The notes beneath the pieces are model-generated. The model saw nothing but the letters and a program-made list of their open reading frames with translations. It did not search any database and was not told where the DNA came from. The translations under genes were made by a program, and so were the position numbers. A stretch of DNA of 64,000 nucleotides from Botrytis cinerea B05.10. Lineage: Eukaryota > Ascomycota > Leotiomycetes > Helotiales > Sclerotiniaceae. Positions within the stretch are counted from its first letter, which is position 1. Every line of letters starts with the position of its first letter. The stretch covers positions 1,371,501-1,435,500 of the forward strand of contig NC_037313.1 of NCBI RefSeq assembly GCF_000143535.2, written 5' to 3'. This document shows, piece by piece, positions 48,201 through 60,194 of this stretch.

Positions 48201-49702
48201 AATGCAGAACATGCAACTTGGTCAACAAATGTATCCTCCCCAAAATTCGTACAACAACTATGGCAATCCGATGTATCAACAACACAATGGTGGACAGAGA
48301 GATAGTCAAGCACGAGTCATTCAACAACGCCGTCAAAATGATGGGGAAGGTAAGCTTTCGGGTACCCTATAGTCGATGTAAGCTAACATATTCTGCAGCA
48401 ATGAACCGTTTTGCGAACGTAGCATTAGAGCAGCTTGGTGGCGAGATATACGCACTTTGCAAGGATCAACATGGCTGCCGTTACTTGCAAAAGAAATTGG
48501 AAGACCGCAACCCCGAGCAAGTTCACATGATCTGGCTCGAGACAAACCAACATGTCATTGAGCTTATGACAGATCCTTTTGGAAATTATCTCTGTCAAAA
48601 ATTGCTTGAGTACTGCAACGATGAAGAACGCACTGTCCTGATTGAAAACGCCTCGCACGACTTGGTCCGCATCGCTCTAAACCAACATGGAACACGAGCC
48701 TTGCAAAAGATGATCGAATTTATCTCTACAGCAGGTCAGGTTCAGACAATCATTGGCGCTTTGCGATATCGTGTCGTCGAGCTCATCCAGGATTTGAATG
48801 GCAATCATGTCATTCAGAAGTGTTTGAACAAACTTTCTCCAACAGATGCCCAATTCATTTTTGATGCCGTCGGACAGCATTGCGTTGACGTCGGAACTCA
48901 CAGACATGGCTGCTGTGTCCTTCAGAGATGCATTGATCATGCCTCTGGCGATCAAAAAGCTTGGTTGATTAGACAGATTTCGAACAATGCTTACGTATTG
49001 GTTCAGGATCCTTTTGGTAATTATGTGGTTCAATACATTCTCGATCTCAACGAGCCTATCTTCACTGAGCCTTTGGTTGCCATGTTTGCAGGCCGAGTTG
49101 CTCAGTTGTCAAAGCAGAAGTTTAGTTCAAACGTCATTGAGAAGTGTCTTCGATGCGCCCAAGAACCTTCCAAGGATATGTTGATTGAGGAAATGCTCCA
49201 GCCTACTCAGCTTGACGGTCTATTGCGAGACTCATTCGCCAACTATGTCATTCAGACCGCTTTGGACTACGCCAATTTAAACATGAAGACACGTCTCATT
49301 GAGGCCATTCGACCCCACCTGCCAGCTATCCGCACCACCCCTTATGGTCGCCGCATTCAAGCTAAAATTCAGGGCAATGAAAACCGTGGAAATACCTCGA
49401 CTGGTCCCACCACCCCTAACGATAACGAGACTGGTCAACTTGCTACTCGTCACCAACGTGGCATGTCAAATGTATCAGCCGGTCCTTTTGTTAGCTCTCC
49501 TGGAGGTTTTCCAAATGGTATTGGTTCTGCACCCATAACCAATGGTTTACCTCTTCCCGCAATTCAATCTCCAACTCAACAAGGAGCTGGCTTTCCACCA
49601 AACAGTCGCCTTACTTCACCTGCCGCTGCTCATCCATACAATTATGGTAGAGCTGGCGCTCAGCCTGGCACTCAACCTGGAGCAGGTAGTGACTGGTTTT
49701 AA
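45228..49702 (+). CDS. Pumilio-family RNA-binding protein (Puf4 type)
   Basis: Exons 45228-45485, 45607-45627, 45784-46247, 47262-47454, 47506-48349 and 48399-49702 encode about 1027 aa. A 7-codon microexon leads into a charged coiled coil (LEKKKLEYERLREQKRRFEA). A Gln/Asn/Pro-rich region follows, then eight PUF repeats between about residues 600 and 940. The repeat cores are HGCRYLQKKL, FGNYLCQKLL, HGTRALQKMI, NGNHVIQKCL, HGCCVLQRCI, FGNYVVQYIL, FSSNVIEKCL and FANYVIQTAL. The HGCCVLQRC core is what I recall for yeast Puf4. Such proteins bind UGUA-containing 3' UTRs and recruit deadenylation factors in the cytoplasm. Intron 47455-47505 is stop-free and a multiple of three, so retention would only insert 17 residues. 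Confidence 0.92.
46248..47261 (+). promoter_or_regulatory. 1-kb intron of the PUF gene, possible internal promoter
   Basis: The intron starts GTACGT at 46248 and ends CAATAG at 47261, 1014 nt against 48-160 nt for the other introns of this gene. Its 3' half is CT-rich (about 46930-47180) like a fungal promoter and 5' UTR. The next exon offers an in-frame ATG (47269) eight bases after the acceptor, which would start a protein lacking the coiled coil but keeping all PUF repeats. Confidence 0.5.
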
Positions 49703-51347
49703 TCCCGAACTTTCAATATTAAATTTGGTTGAAATTTCGGCATGACGATACGATTTCAACGCTTGTAACGGTACGAGGAACGATATTCATTTTCGAATCA
49801 GTCGATGTTCCAGTTCATCTAGCATTTATTCATTATTGAGTCTTTTGATGGGATTTCAATCTTGCATATAAGCTCTCTGGACAGTTCGTCTTCTATGGTT
49901 GTATTCACAAACGATTTTCACGGCCCTTTGTTACATTAGCATCATTCTAGAGGTATTGCAGTCGTGCATACCTGTTTCTTTTCAATTTCAATTGGCGATA
50001 GCGTGCATCACGGAAGCAAAATTTTCCCGCGAGTCTTCAGCCTTTTTGTACCATAGCAGCTTGATCAAAAAAAGATCTTAGCATGATTCAATATGACACC
50101 TTCTATCTCTAGCGCAGGGTACAATATGAGCGACTGCGCAGCTCGACTTGTACCTGCATTGGCCGCGACAATAGACTCGATTTTCCTTGTTCTTTGGTTT
50201 CCTAGCGGTGGTTTTCTGGTTCTAGTTACTCTTTGGCGTGTCAATTGGTTTTTTCACTTGATAGTCACGAGCAGACATCTTGTGCCCACACCTTTCTTCT
50301 GCATCTCTCTTCTCTACATCGTGTTGTCCGATGGGAAGAAAGGCTCTTTTTGTAACCCCCAAGGCTTCTTTTCTTTTTCTCTTCTTTCTTTAGCTAGCTC
50401 GGCGTATGTTATTGCATCGTCTGTTTCCATTTACGCACGAATCAAAAATGTGCTTTATCTGATGGGTAAATGGTTCATTTAAAGCTTTCTAAAGATTTTC
50501 TGACATTATTTCTTTCTTTTCTACTGGACTGGCCATGAGCCTTGACTTCGAAGAAAAGCAGAAAAAATTTGTAACTAGAAAGCAATGAGGAACAAAAATT
50601 CATGAAATCTGTCCTGCTCTTAAATGGGTTTTGAAGTTGTGTCTACAGAGACTTTAAGTACTGACTTTGACTTTTTATTTGCAATGAACTCCGATTATGA
50701 AGTGCATATAGCAGTGAACTCTGTCTAACGTGTTGAAAAGTTGAAATTTGACCTGTTAGATGGCATATCTAGCCCTTTTGGGATATGCTTCGAGGTATTC
50801 TGCTTACTTGTAGGCAGTTGTGGAGGAGGTGAAATAATGATAATACACTAAGGAGACTGTGGGGGAGAGTCGTCGTGCCATGCGCTCTAAAAGGGTAAGC
50901 ACTGAGGCTTGTATACTCTTGACGGCCAAGTAGAGTGGACTAAATGCACTTGTATTAGAGAGGGGGAAAACAATTCATCAGGTACCATTGTCTGTTAGTC
51001 GGCCTATCATTTATCCTTGTATGAGGACAGCACTTTGCTGTGGCAGGGTAGTTCACGTTAATAGTACTCAAGTTGAGAAGCTCGAAATTCTTCTGGAGGA
51101 ATGCGATGTCTAAGTCTACCAACTCAGCGATTAGAGGGGGAGGTTTTTTTTTTTTTTTTCAAATAGTTCTTCATTCATATACAAGTTATAGTTAGGGTTT
51201 AATTTTCTTCATTCATACACCTGCATTAATCCAGGTCGTGCTGATACCAGCAGCTTCATTTGCCAGCATCAGATTGTATCATATCATTGCCGCCTTCCCG
51301 TCGTCCTTCAATCAACGAACCACCTCTCCTCTGTTCCAATTCCTCTC
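49703..51347. other. Tail-to-tail spacer, no confident gene
   Basis: 1.6 kb between the PUF stop and the permease stop. A 129-codon plus frame at 50093-50482 is hydrophobic but has no splice or family support. A T16 run lies at 51144-51159. Confidence 0.5.
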
Positions 51348-53717
51348 CTAAACACTCTTCGCCTCTACCTCTCCCCCACTCCCGCCCTCTCTCACCCCCT
51401 CACTCCCCCCATAATCCTCCCCACTCAATTTCTCCAGACTAATCCTCTTCGTCTCGGGTATGCACAGTGTTGTGAATATCCCCGCAAACATGAAGACTGC
51501 ATAGATCTCCAGAACATGATCTAACCACGGACTTGCAGATTTTGCAGTTGCGCCTCGCACCCGCAGCGGCGCAATGGCGGCTTGTCCGATGATGGATCCG
51601 ATCTTGCCCATGCCGGCGCTGAAGCCGTGAGAGGTGCTGCGGTAGCGCGTGGGGAAACATTCGCCGGGGACGATGAAGGTTGTTGTGTTGGGTCCTGGAG
51701 GTGGAATGGTTAGTTGTGGGCTTTGCATTTTTGACGGGGCTCTAGCCTAAGGAAGAAACGTGAGAAACAGGAGTACGTACCAAAGTTGAAGAAAAATTGT
51801 GCAACAACGTAAAGGCCGAGTAACCCATGCCCCGAAAGTTTATGGTAACCAAAACCCATTCCGATAAAAACAATGGTGAGAACAATAAATCCCATGAGTT
51901 GAATTGGTTTCCGTCCAATCGTGTCGACTGTTGCAACTGTGACCCAATACCCTGGAATCGCACCAGCACACACAATAATGAGATTGCCAATCGCTGTATT
52001 CAATAGCGTCTTGTAGACTGTGGGACCCGCCGAATAGCCGATTGCAGTCAATATAACAGGATTATTCAACGACAATCCATACCAAGCTACGTCAAGCAAG
52101 AACCAAGAACCCGCTGTACCAAAAAGTATCTTTCCATTTTTCCATTGTGAATAATAAGCGACAAAATCACTCCAGCTAGCTTTGGGGATTTTCATTTGAG
52201 ACTTGCCGGCCTGGAGTCCTTGGACCCGCGCTATTTCGTCGGGGTGACCTTCGGCTTTGCCGGCCATATATGCTTTGACATCTAGTTGCGCCTGTTCAAC
52301 ATCGCGTGCAACGTCAAATGTATAGCGAGGTGTTTCGGGGATCGTAAGTCGGTAGTAGAGTGCCACACAAGCTAGCGCGGCGGGGATTAGTGGATACTTC
52401 GATAAACTATTTTCGCTAAAGTCAGGAGTATATTTACCTGGAACAGCGCCAAATCCAACAAGGACTCTCCACATTTTATCGACTGCTAAGCCGCACACAC
52501 CTTGACAGACTGCGGCAGATTTAGCGGTGAGCAGCGATCCTTTGAATCCGGCGACTAAGATTAGCATGACGAGACCGGCGACGAATTGGCCGATTCCTTG
52601 CATGGCAAAGACTGCCCCCATCATTGCTCCACGCCATTTGGTGGTAGCGAATCTACATTCTTGTTAGACTATGTCCAGTTTTGGACGAGAATATTGCATG
52701 GCGATGAAGTTTCAAGGGAGTTTAACTATTCAGATCTTTTCACAATAATACAATGATCATTCGGCTAAATCTTTTTCATCGATGAGCGGAATGGATTCCA
52801 CAACTTCAGAACCCAAAATCCCATAACTAATTTAAAAGGAGCTTACTCTGATGTGATGATAGATGAGAGTGGGTAGTCGCCACCAATTCCTACCAATCAA
52901 ATTAGTTCGCTCCATTCAGGTCTAATTGAAGATGGGAGGATCTTGAGCTTACCGATACCCATGAGAACACGCCAAAAGATTATAACCCCCACGATGTTCA
53001 CAGCCGGAGAGCTCGAGGTTAGAGATTGTGCCACTGTGAGATTAGAGAATCAGTATTCTCCATACAGTACACAACTCAAAAAGAAATGAGGAAAGTGATG
53101 TATTAATGCTTTGTGAAAAAGGAAGATTGCATCGAATGCAAGACTCGAATGGAAGATAAAACCGAGATAAAAGTAGGCAGTGAAAACAAAATAGTTAGCA
53201 AGCAATTCGTACTCACATGTCGCAAAAATGATAATGATTAACTCAAGTCCATACTGCGATTACACGTAAGCTTTGAGGCTTGAATCATCATCAAACCACA
53301 TACCATCTTTTTACGACCCACGATATCGGCCAAGATGCCAAATCCAAACTGGCCAACCACCGTGCCCGCGCTAGTCGAGACCTTGATTGCAGTGTCGGAA
53401 CTAGTTGGCATGACTCCTTTATTATGCGGGAAATAGACTATTCCAAGCATAGTGGTGAGGAGCCCGACAGCAAAGATATCATAGGAATCGGTAAAGAAGC
53501 CAATGCCGGCAACAACACACGCACGAACATGGTACCATCCGAACGGAGCGCGATCAATTTCAGCTAGAGCGAGTCTTCGTCTTTCATTGGGATCTTGGAT
53601 ATGAGCGAAATCATTGTTGAAATTGTGCCAAACGGCATTTCCACCCGATGTTGTATGAAGTGTAGCGGGAGGTAATGGATGGAGCGCAGCTTCTCTTGAG
53701 GGCTCTAGGCTCGTCAT
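51348..53717 (-). CDS. Inorganic phosphate:H+ symporter, PHO84/PHS family (MFS)
   Basis: Seven exons: 53717-53304, 53253-53217, 53033-52953, 52889-52847, 52652-52438, 52371-51781 and 51694-51348, about 575 aa, all phases consistent. About twelve helices are split by a central loop. Family marks are GIGFFTDSYDIFAVGLLTTM in helix 1, GILADIVGRKKMYGLELIII (the D-x-x-G-R-K loop), GIGGDYPLSSIITSEFA (phosphate-site GGDYPLS), IPETPRYTFDV, VDTIGRKPIQLMGF and PGECFPTRYRSTSHG. The protein imports phosphate at the plasma membrane, as Pho84 of yeast or Pho-5 of Neurospora. Exons of 37 and 43 nt are unusually small. Intron 52437-52372 is stop-free. The tail is Gly/Glu-rich. Related members carry other anions, so the substrate is likely but not proven. 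Confidence 0.92.
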
Positions 53718-55063
53718 TGTGAATTGGCTTTGGAGTACTAGAGAGTTCTGAACTCTATGCTTGTCTTATATCACTTTTAATCCTCAGGAGGTTTGAAGTA
53801 GAGGTGCATTGTGAAAGACTCACGAGGGCAGTCAGCTTTATCAAACAGTGAATGAATGCGCCAGCCAAGCCATTTGGGTAACATTCAATTGTTGACTGGT
53901 GTGTCTCTCACAATCTTACTCAGGGCAGAATTCAATGAATATGGCAGGTTCCCCTCCAATTTGTGGCGTAGTAAATGTGGTTGTACCAAACATGTTCATA
54001 TATCAACGAATTACAGATTGGGATATAGGAACGGGCTTCATAAGGGATGGCGAGATTGTTGAATATGACGGCTACAACCGAGGAGGCAGACATTGAAGAA
54101 AAAGGAAAAAAAAGACAAATCAGATGTTGAAGATACAGCACGTTTCCACTTAAGAGGTTGATACAAGGTTAGCTAAACCTCTCCAATCAAGCCCTGTAAT
54201 CGTCTTACAGGGTGCTATTTATCAAATGCATCGCGTGCATGGGTGGTTGTATTGATTCGCTTGATGCATTCGTAGTGTTACAAGAAACGACATCGTATCA
54301 AATTTCGAGTCAGTTTTAGATCGGTTGATAAAATTTCTGTGTAGCCTAATGATGTAGCGGATACTGAGCCATGCGAGGCAACAGCTATGTTACCGTCTAT
54401 AAGGAAGTATAGACCCGCCATTTGTAGCGTTATGTGCCGAATAGACTGCTCTATCTAGTTCTATTCCCGAATAGCAATACATGCGATATATAAACACTCC
54501 GTGTTAGCTGTGAACCATCTGCGCCACTGTATTGCAGGCCCAAGGCGCCCTTCGCATTGATAAGCATTTGAATCGGGATGCTAGAAGCAATGGCGTAGTC
54601 TCATAGAAGGATTCTCGAAGTTTATGAGTTGATGAAAGGGGAGTTCGGCATGGAGCACGTTCTTCCAAGAGATCTTTAGACAGGACAACCTATGAAAACT
54701 GATAATCTTCAAATATAAGAGTACTTTCCCTTTCCATTTGTGTAATCCGCCCTGCCATTATTGCGTTCAAACTTCAGCTGAATTTGGGCAGTCCACAGTT
54801 GGAAGTAATGTGATATCTGGCTGAAGTATTTACCTCTCTTAGCGCTTTCAAATTTGGTAAGTTTGAATCTTTGTAAACCAGCTGGGACATTTGTATCGAT
54901 TTAACCGTCGCTTACCACTGCAACCGTGGGAGTGACTTCTAATCTATACTTCCAATCGAAGCATTAGGCAGCACTAATTACCACGTGAAGAGTCGTGGTT
55001 TAACGTTCAAGTCCGAACGATCGTGGGGGCTCAGAAGCATTTCCTTGCAGCCTCTTGAGAACA
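53718..55063 (-). promoter_or_regulatory. Upstream region of the phosphate permease with CACGTG/CACGTT motifs
   Basis: 1.3 kb with no gene. It holds CACGTT at 54139 and 54656 and a palindromic CACGTG at 54982. CACGTG/T is the core bound by the bHLH factors Pho4 and NUC-1 that switch on phosphate uptake genes. The perfect site lies ~1.27 kb upstream of the start and is nearer the TAD3 3' end, so its role is uncertain. Confidence 0.35.
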
Positions 55064-56299
55064 TCAGGCGTGTATACTAAGATGAGACACTAGGTTTTGT
55101 GGTTCTTTTGATGTTTCGGTATCCTCTTCGCCAGACATCCACTGCCAAGCTAGCAGCGACCAGTTCAATTCCTTACGCCAGAACAGTCCGTGGCCGAGTT
55201 CGCTGTCTGCACATAAACCACCAGTCTTTGGCATACGTTGTCCAAATATCACACGTCCAAAACGAGAATGTACGATAGCCATGGAGCACATGACGCACGG
55301 TTCATGTGTTATGTAGAGCTCCAATTCGTGACAAAGATATCCGTCGATCCATTCAGCCGAGTTGTGGTGCTTTGCCTCCAGAGTATCCAATGGTTGATCT
55401 CGAAAGATTAATTTTTGTTCTAAAGCATTATTTGCTTCTGGTTCTTTGCCAGCTTTGTGTTCTTCTTGAACTTTTATTCCATCTGCTACCATTGCAATAA
55501 CTCGAAGCGCTGCGTGCGCAGTAACATTGCCAGATCCAGCCCATGGCCACTTCATCCACCGAGCGTCACCAGCAACCGCAAGTATGCGTGCAGCTCCACT
55601 CTTTCGTTCAACAACTACAGCACCGATTTGCTCTCCAATACCTACCACGTTTGAAGAACGAGCTACTTCGGCCGCCAAGTCCATATACTTCTCGACGTCT
55701 CCTTGTACTTCTTCTTCCGCCCTAGATACAATTGCTGGATGGGGACCAAACGGATTGCTTTTCTTGTACACTATGGGCCAGTATTGAGACGACCAAGACT
55801 TTGCTTGTTCTTGCGATGTCGGGGCTAACAAAGGCACCTTGATGGAACAAATAGTTGCTTGATCTAAAATTGGAGAAAGAGCACTGCGTAATTCTTCTGA
55901 GCTGATGAGATTTGCAGCTCCCACAAGAAGAAGAAGTTCGGTGGATTCAATATCAGGCTGGCCATCGCTGTTCGCTCTCGCTTCTAGCATAGAAGTGAGA
56001 ACGTGACCTGGAACGTCCGTTTGTTTCGCGAATCTCCTGATGTGCTGCAGATCATAACCACCATCTTCAGGAAAGAGTTTCCTTGTTAAACTGAAAAGGT
56101 ATGAGTACGTGTATAGTTCGATAAAGGTGAGATTTAACACTTACTTAAGAACACCACTAGCTTTTTTCGCTGGGACGCTTGTGATATAAACACTGAGTAA
56201 TGAATATCGAGCTCTCGTTTCCAATGTGGTCTTGAGAGGAACAAGACCATTTGATGTAGCCGAAGCCTCGGCCTTATTTTCAGTGAGTACTTTATTCAT
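55064..56299 (-). CDS. TAD3: tRNA(adenine-34) deaminase regulatory subunit Tad3
   Basis: Exons 56299-56145 and 56090-55064 encode about 393 aa. The C-terminal half is a cytidine/adenosine deaminase fold: AHAALRVIA (H244, then Ala at 246 where the catalytic Glu sits in active deaminases), ITHEPCVMCSMAIVHSR (zinc ligands C317, C320) and RVIFGQRMPKTGGLCADSELGHGLFWRKELNW. Replacement of the Glu is the known hallmark of Tad3/ADAT3, which is not catalytic itself but positions tRNA for Tad2. The pair makes inosine at wobble position 34 of tRNAs in nucleus or cytosol. The N-terminal ~180 residues are variable and likely bind tRNA. Intron is 54 nt. Confidence 0.92.
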
Positions 56300-56574
56300 T
56301 TCTCAGTTCCAGGTAACTTGACACTCGTCTTGTATAATTTTTAATTGTTAAGCCCCAGTTACTCTTGCCTGCGAATCATTAATTTGAGATATTTACTAGG
56401 TTGCGTGTTTGTGCAGAAAAGGACTCTGTGGGTCGGTAAAAAATTCACTAAGCTTGGTTTGCACGTGATTCGACAAGTGTCATTACCTACGAGCCTACTT
56501 CATCGAGCGCATCCGATTCAGTGAAAACCTGAGATGCTCTTACTTTCTAGTTCTTTAAATAGACCATCCTCCAA

Positions 56575-56883
56575 ATGGACACGCATCGAAATTCCAAGAT
56601 AAAGCTCACTATATCCCCCTACGCCCAATGTTCTTTACCTCTCGAAACAAATTCTAACATTCACAAATCATTAAGTGAAGAGCATTGGATCAGATATCAT
56701 CGTTTTCTGACTACTGAGGTGGTTCGACTAAAAGTTCTCTATTTAACTCTTATTTCATCAAACCAATGTACTGTTATTGATCATGTTCAAACGGATAATA
56801 TTTCGATATCTTATAAACAACCCATCGATGATTTGCTTCCCCTTGAATTCATGTCCCAGCCTGGTGATACAAACGCTCCATAA
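56575..56883 (+). CDS. Possible small hypothetical protein, 102 aa
   Basis: An ATG-to-stop frame upstream of TAD3, with TTTAAATAG-type sequence ~20 bases before it. No domain, signal peptide or helix is seen; composition is ordinary (MDTHRNSKIKLTISPYAQCS at the start). It could be a chance frame in the gap between TAD3 and GID5. The 3' flank to 57000 is AT-rich. Confidence 0.25.
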   Translation: MDTHRNSKIKLTISPYAQCSLPLETNSNIHKSLSEEHWIRYHRFLTTEVVRLKVLYLTLISSNQCTVIDHVQTDNISISYKQPIDDLLPLEFMSQPGDTNAP

Positions 56884-57000
56884 CCGATGCCATCCATTCA
56901 TAAATACACGGGTTTATAATTCCCATTCCAAACGCCTATGCTATAGAAAATTCTGAATAATCATTCCCCCATATACACATTTTTAAAAAATTCCAGTTGA

Positions 57001-60000
57001 TTAATTGAAAACTGGAGCTCTCATCTGCCAAAGGGCAACTTTAGCCCTTTCTCTCACATCCAATTCTGGATCATGTTCCAGATTTTCAATTTTTTCGAGA
57101 ATCCCAAGTTGTTTCAAACTATGTACGCGTTGTTCGCAGGCGGTTCCGTCGTTTGAATCATCTACCCAGGTGAGATTGGCGACCAGAAAGCACAGGGCGA
57201 CGCGTACTTCGTAAGCTTTGTTAGTGAAGTGAGGGACGAGAAGTTTAAGGAGTTCAGTTTGAGCGATGACGATTTGACGATGTTGAGGAATGCTAGCGGC
57301 CATGTGAACTAGGATATAAACTACAGCGACAATGATCTCTGGTTGAGGTGTAATGACCTTCTTCTCTTGTGCATTAGAATCACGGCGATTAGCGTTGAAG
57401 GGAATATTGATGATCTTTGGTCGAAGCTTGGATGCCAGGATATCGAAAACTCGGTCTTGACCCAAAGAATTGAAAAGAAAGTCAATCATCTCAGTATTTT
57501 CTGCGGTGCCACCATGACTTGATCCTGCACTTGAAATCAAATTTCGGATGAAATCCAGGCCTTGCTCTTGAACAGCAAGATCATCTTTCCTGGCCTTTTT
57601 AGCAGGGTTCAGTTCTGCTTCCCTCAGAGCTGCAAGCTTAGCTTCTGCCTGCTGTAAACTTTTACTGCGACTGCTACTACTAGATCTGGAGTTGCCATGG
57701 GCTGGAAAGGAACCATTCATCGGTGTTTCAAACTGACTCATCTCCACATCTTCGTCCATAGCATCATCGAGCCCAGAGGCTGTGCTATAACTGCTTTCTT
57801 TGAGAAGTGCTTCATCTTCTGTATCGTTACAAATCAGATGGTCTAACCATCCAGAACCTAACTCCTCCAAACACTTTCTCTTGGCCTCGTTGCCGACGCC
57901 ACAAACAAAGTGTTTGAGTGCCCAGGTAGCATTTAGACGAAGCTTTGCGTTGGTCGAGTGCGCCTGTTCACAGAGGATCCTGAGTACCCCACATTCCGTG
58001 AAACTCTGCGAATGAATTAGTAACGAGGTGATAATAGCATCGAACATGTACAAACCTCTCGCATCGGGGCAACGTCGGTCAAAAGATTGCAGACTGCGGC
58101 TGTAGCGGCAATCTGGACTTCGACATCTGAATGAGTGAGAAGGGGAAATATTGGTGCAACCACCCCATTATCAATCAAGGTAGTCCGAAGTATACAGACT
58201 GATCTTGCCAAGGCGCGGGTAGCAGTACAAGCAGCGATAAGAACGCCCACGTGGTTGATTCCGTAACCGTCCTGCTTACCCTCAAGATCACTTGATTCGG
58301 GTTTCTTTTCTGTTTTGTCATTTTTATCATTGACTTTGGTTGAAGGTTTTTGGGGATTAGGGTTTAGCGATTCGACAATATAAGGAATGATACCATTATC
58401 CACAACTGACTTTCGGTGTTCTTCTTTGAAGGGAACAAGAGAGGCTATAGCTCTTAACACGCTTTCCCTTACTTTGATTTTGTGGACAAGGAGAGCAGAT
58501 TGGCCAGGATCGCCAAGACGTGAAGATGGGGTTTGTTCCATATGATCCTCGGCCTCATTCGACTGAATGGGTGACCAAAATTGGGCGTTCTCGCTTTCTG
58601 GTACTGGCTCATAAGCCAATTTAATCAACTTAGATAACTTGGGCATTGCTTTGTTTTGAAAAGTGGCCTTTTGAAGATGTTCGCTATCCGTGATCAGCAA
58701 GGATAATATTCGTGGAGCCATTTCTGTGATTGACCACTCAATCCTCAACGTTTCATGATCATGAGAAGCATCCTTAGACCTTACTGGGGTGGACTCTTCA
58801 TTCAGCATCTGCACAAGAAGAGGCACGACTAACAGAGCTAATGTCGGTTCTCGGGCTTTGTTGATAAGGCCAGCCCGGAATAGAACTGTTAGTAGATATG
58901 CAGCCACAAGTCTCTCCTTGCCTTCTCGGGACCTCATGATAAATATCAAATATGCAACCATGGGGGTTTCAGATTCATCTGGAACCGCTTGACTTTCCTG
59001 TGGTGAACCATTGCGCTCCGGAGCGCCTCCCCATGTGGAGGCAGAACTAGACTTTCCACGACCATTGAGAGGGTCGCGAGAGCCAGACGAACCAAGTGGC
59101 GGAAATGCGGAAGCCTGTGCGCTCTTAATTGGATGTTGTGGAATAATCGGGAGTAAATAGTCAATGGCATTCAACTGGCTTTGCTTTGAACCCGAATTTA
59201 CTGTATTGAACGTATTCCATGCAGCTCTCGAGTGTTGCGGGATCGGCTCCTCCCCTGCCGGAATCGATGGGAATACGGCCATAATTGATGGATGATAAAG
59301 TAGTTGTGAAGCTCTCAACTTGGATTCGGCTACAATGCTAGCTAGAGCCTCTAAAATCACCGGAAACCCGACATATGAGGGGGAAGCTTGAGGGAAGTAT
59401 TCCAGTAGTCCGTCCCTATGCGCAATAATATCTGCACCCGGGATAACGAGACCCTGAGCCACAACAAAGCTAGCTAATTTCACAGCTAAAGCATCCAGAA
59501 CACCGGAAGTTGCTAGGCTTTGCTGGTGAGACTCCTGCAAGCAAAGTCGAGCTATAAGTGATGCCGCCAATGAGATCTGATTTTGTATAATGTGCGATGA
59601 TGATGTTTGGGAAATGATGCGGGTTAGCGAGGCAAGATATGGGCGTACGAACAACGCTGCGGCCAGAGATTTGATAGTAATAGGGTGTGCACTTGTGGCA
59701 AGCATTGCGGATTCTGCAAGATTGGTGAAGGCCCGGAGTGCTGCGAGAACTGTTTGTGGTGGATTATTCGATGGGCAAAAGTTCGATAGGATAGCTGGGA
59801 GCGCAGAGCCAAAGTGTAATGGCGCAAGGAAAGCTGGACCACCTAGTTCATGTTAATAAAAGGTACAATAAGTATAGTAAATGTGCTAACCATATGCAAG
59901 GCTTCCCAAGACTTGAAGAGCTTGCAGCCGAACCATTTCCTCCTCTTCTTCTTGTGATGGTCGGATCGCATAACTGTGGTCGTGTGCCTTTCCGTCCTGA

Positions 60001-60194
60001 TTTTTGGGAACCGACTTATTGAAACATAGGCGTACGACAGGTTCCACAAGGCCCATGGTTACAGCCATTTCTTTCTTTAAAGCATGCCCAACGATTTCAT
60101 TCTTAAGACCTTTCAGGTTGGCGATCTGCTCCGAGGTAGACCTGGCATTTCGAATCAAGAGCGGCCATCCTTGCGTGGCTAAACTTCTAGCCAT
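57001..60194 (-). CDS. GID5: Armadillo-repeat protein of the GID/CTLH ubiquitin ligase (Gid5/Vid28, ARMC8)
   Basis: Exons 60194-59891, 59842-58056 and 58005-57001 encode about 1031 aa. Armadillo-type helices run through most of it, for example AVTMGLVEPVVRLCFN near the start, VVAPIFPLLTHSDVEVQIAA, GVLRILCEQAHSTNAKLRLN ATWALKHFV and VRVALCFLVANLTW at the end. The segment TNAKLRLNATWALKHFVCGV and the terminal ERAKVALWQM are features I associate with ARMC8/Vid28. Two disordered acidic/serine inserts (near 58285-58340 and 57650-57760) interrupt the repeats. Gid5 links the substrate receptor Gid4 to the RING core of the complex that degrades gluconeogenic enzymes. GT-AG introns with clear phase agreement. 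Confidence 0.88.

Noticed and set aside
50093..50482. 129-codon hydrophobic plus frame after the PUF gene
   Set aside because: No family, splice or promoter support; position fits the PUF 3' UTR or spacer.
54982..54987. CACGTG as a proven Pho4/NUC-1 site
   Set aside because: A single hexamer 1.27 kb upstream can occur by chance; kept only as a candidate motif.
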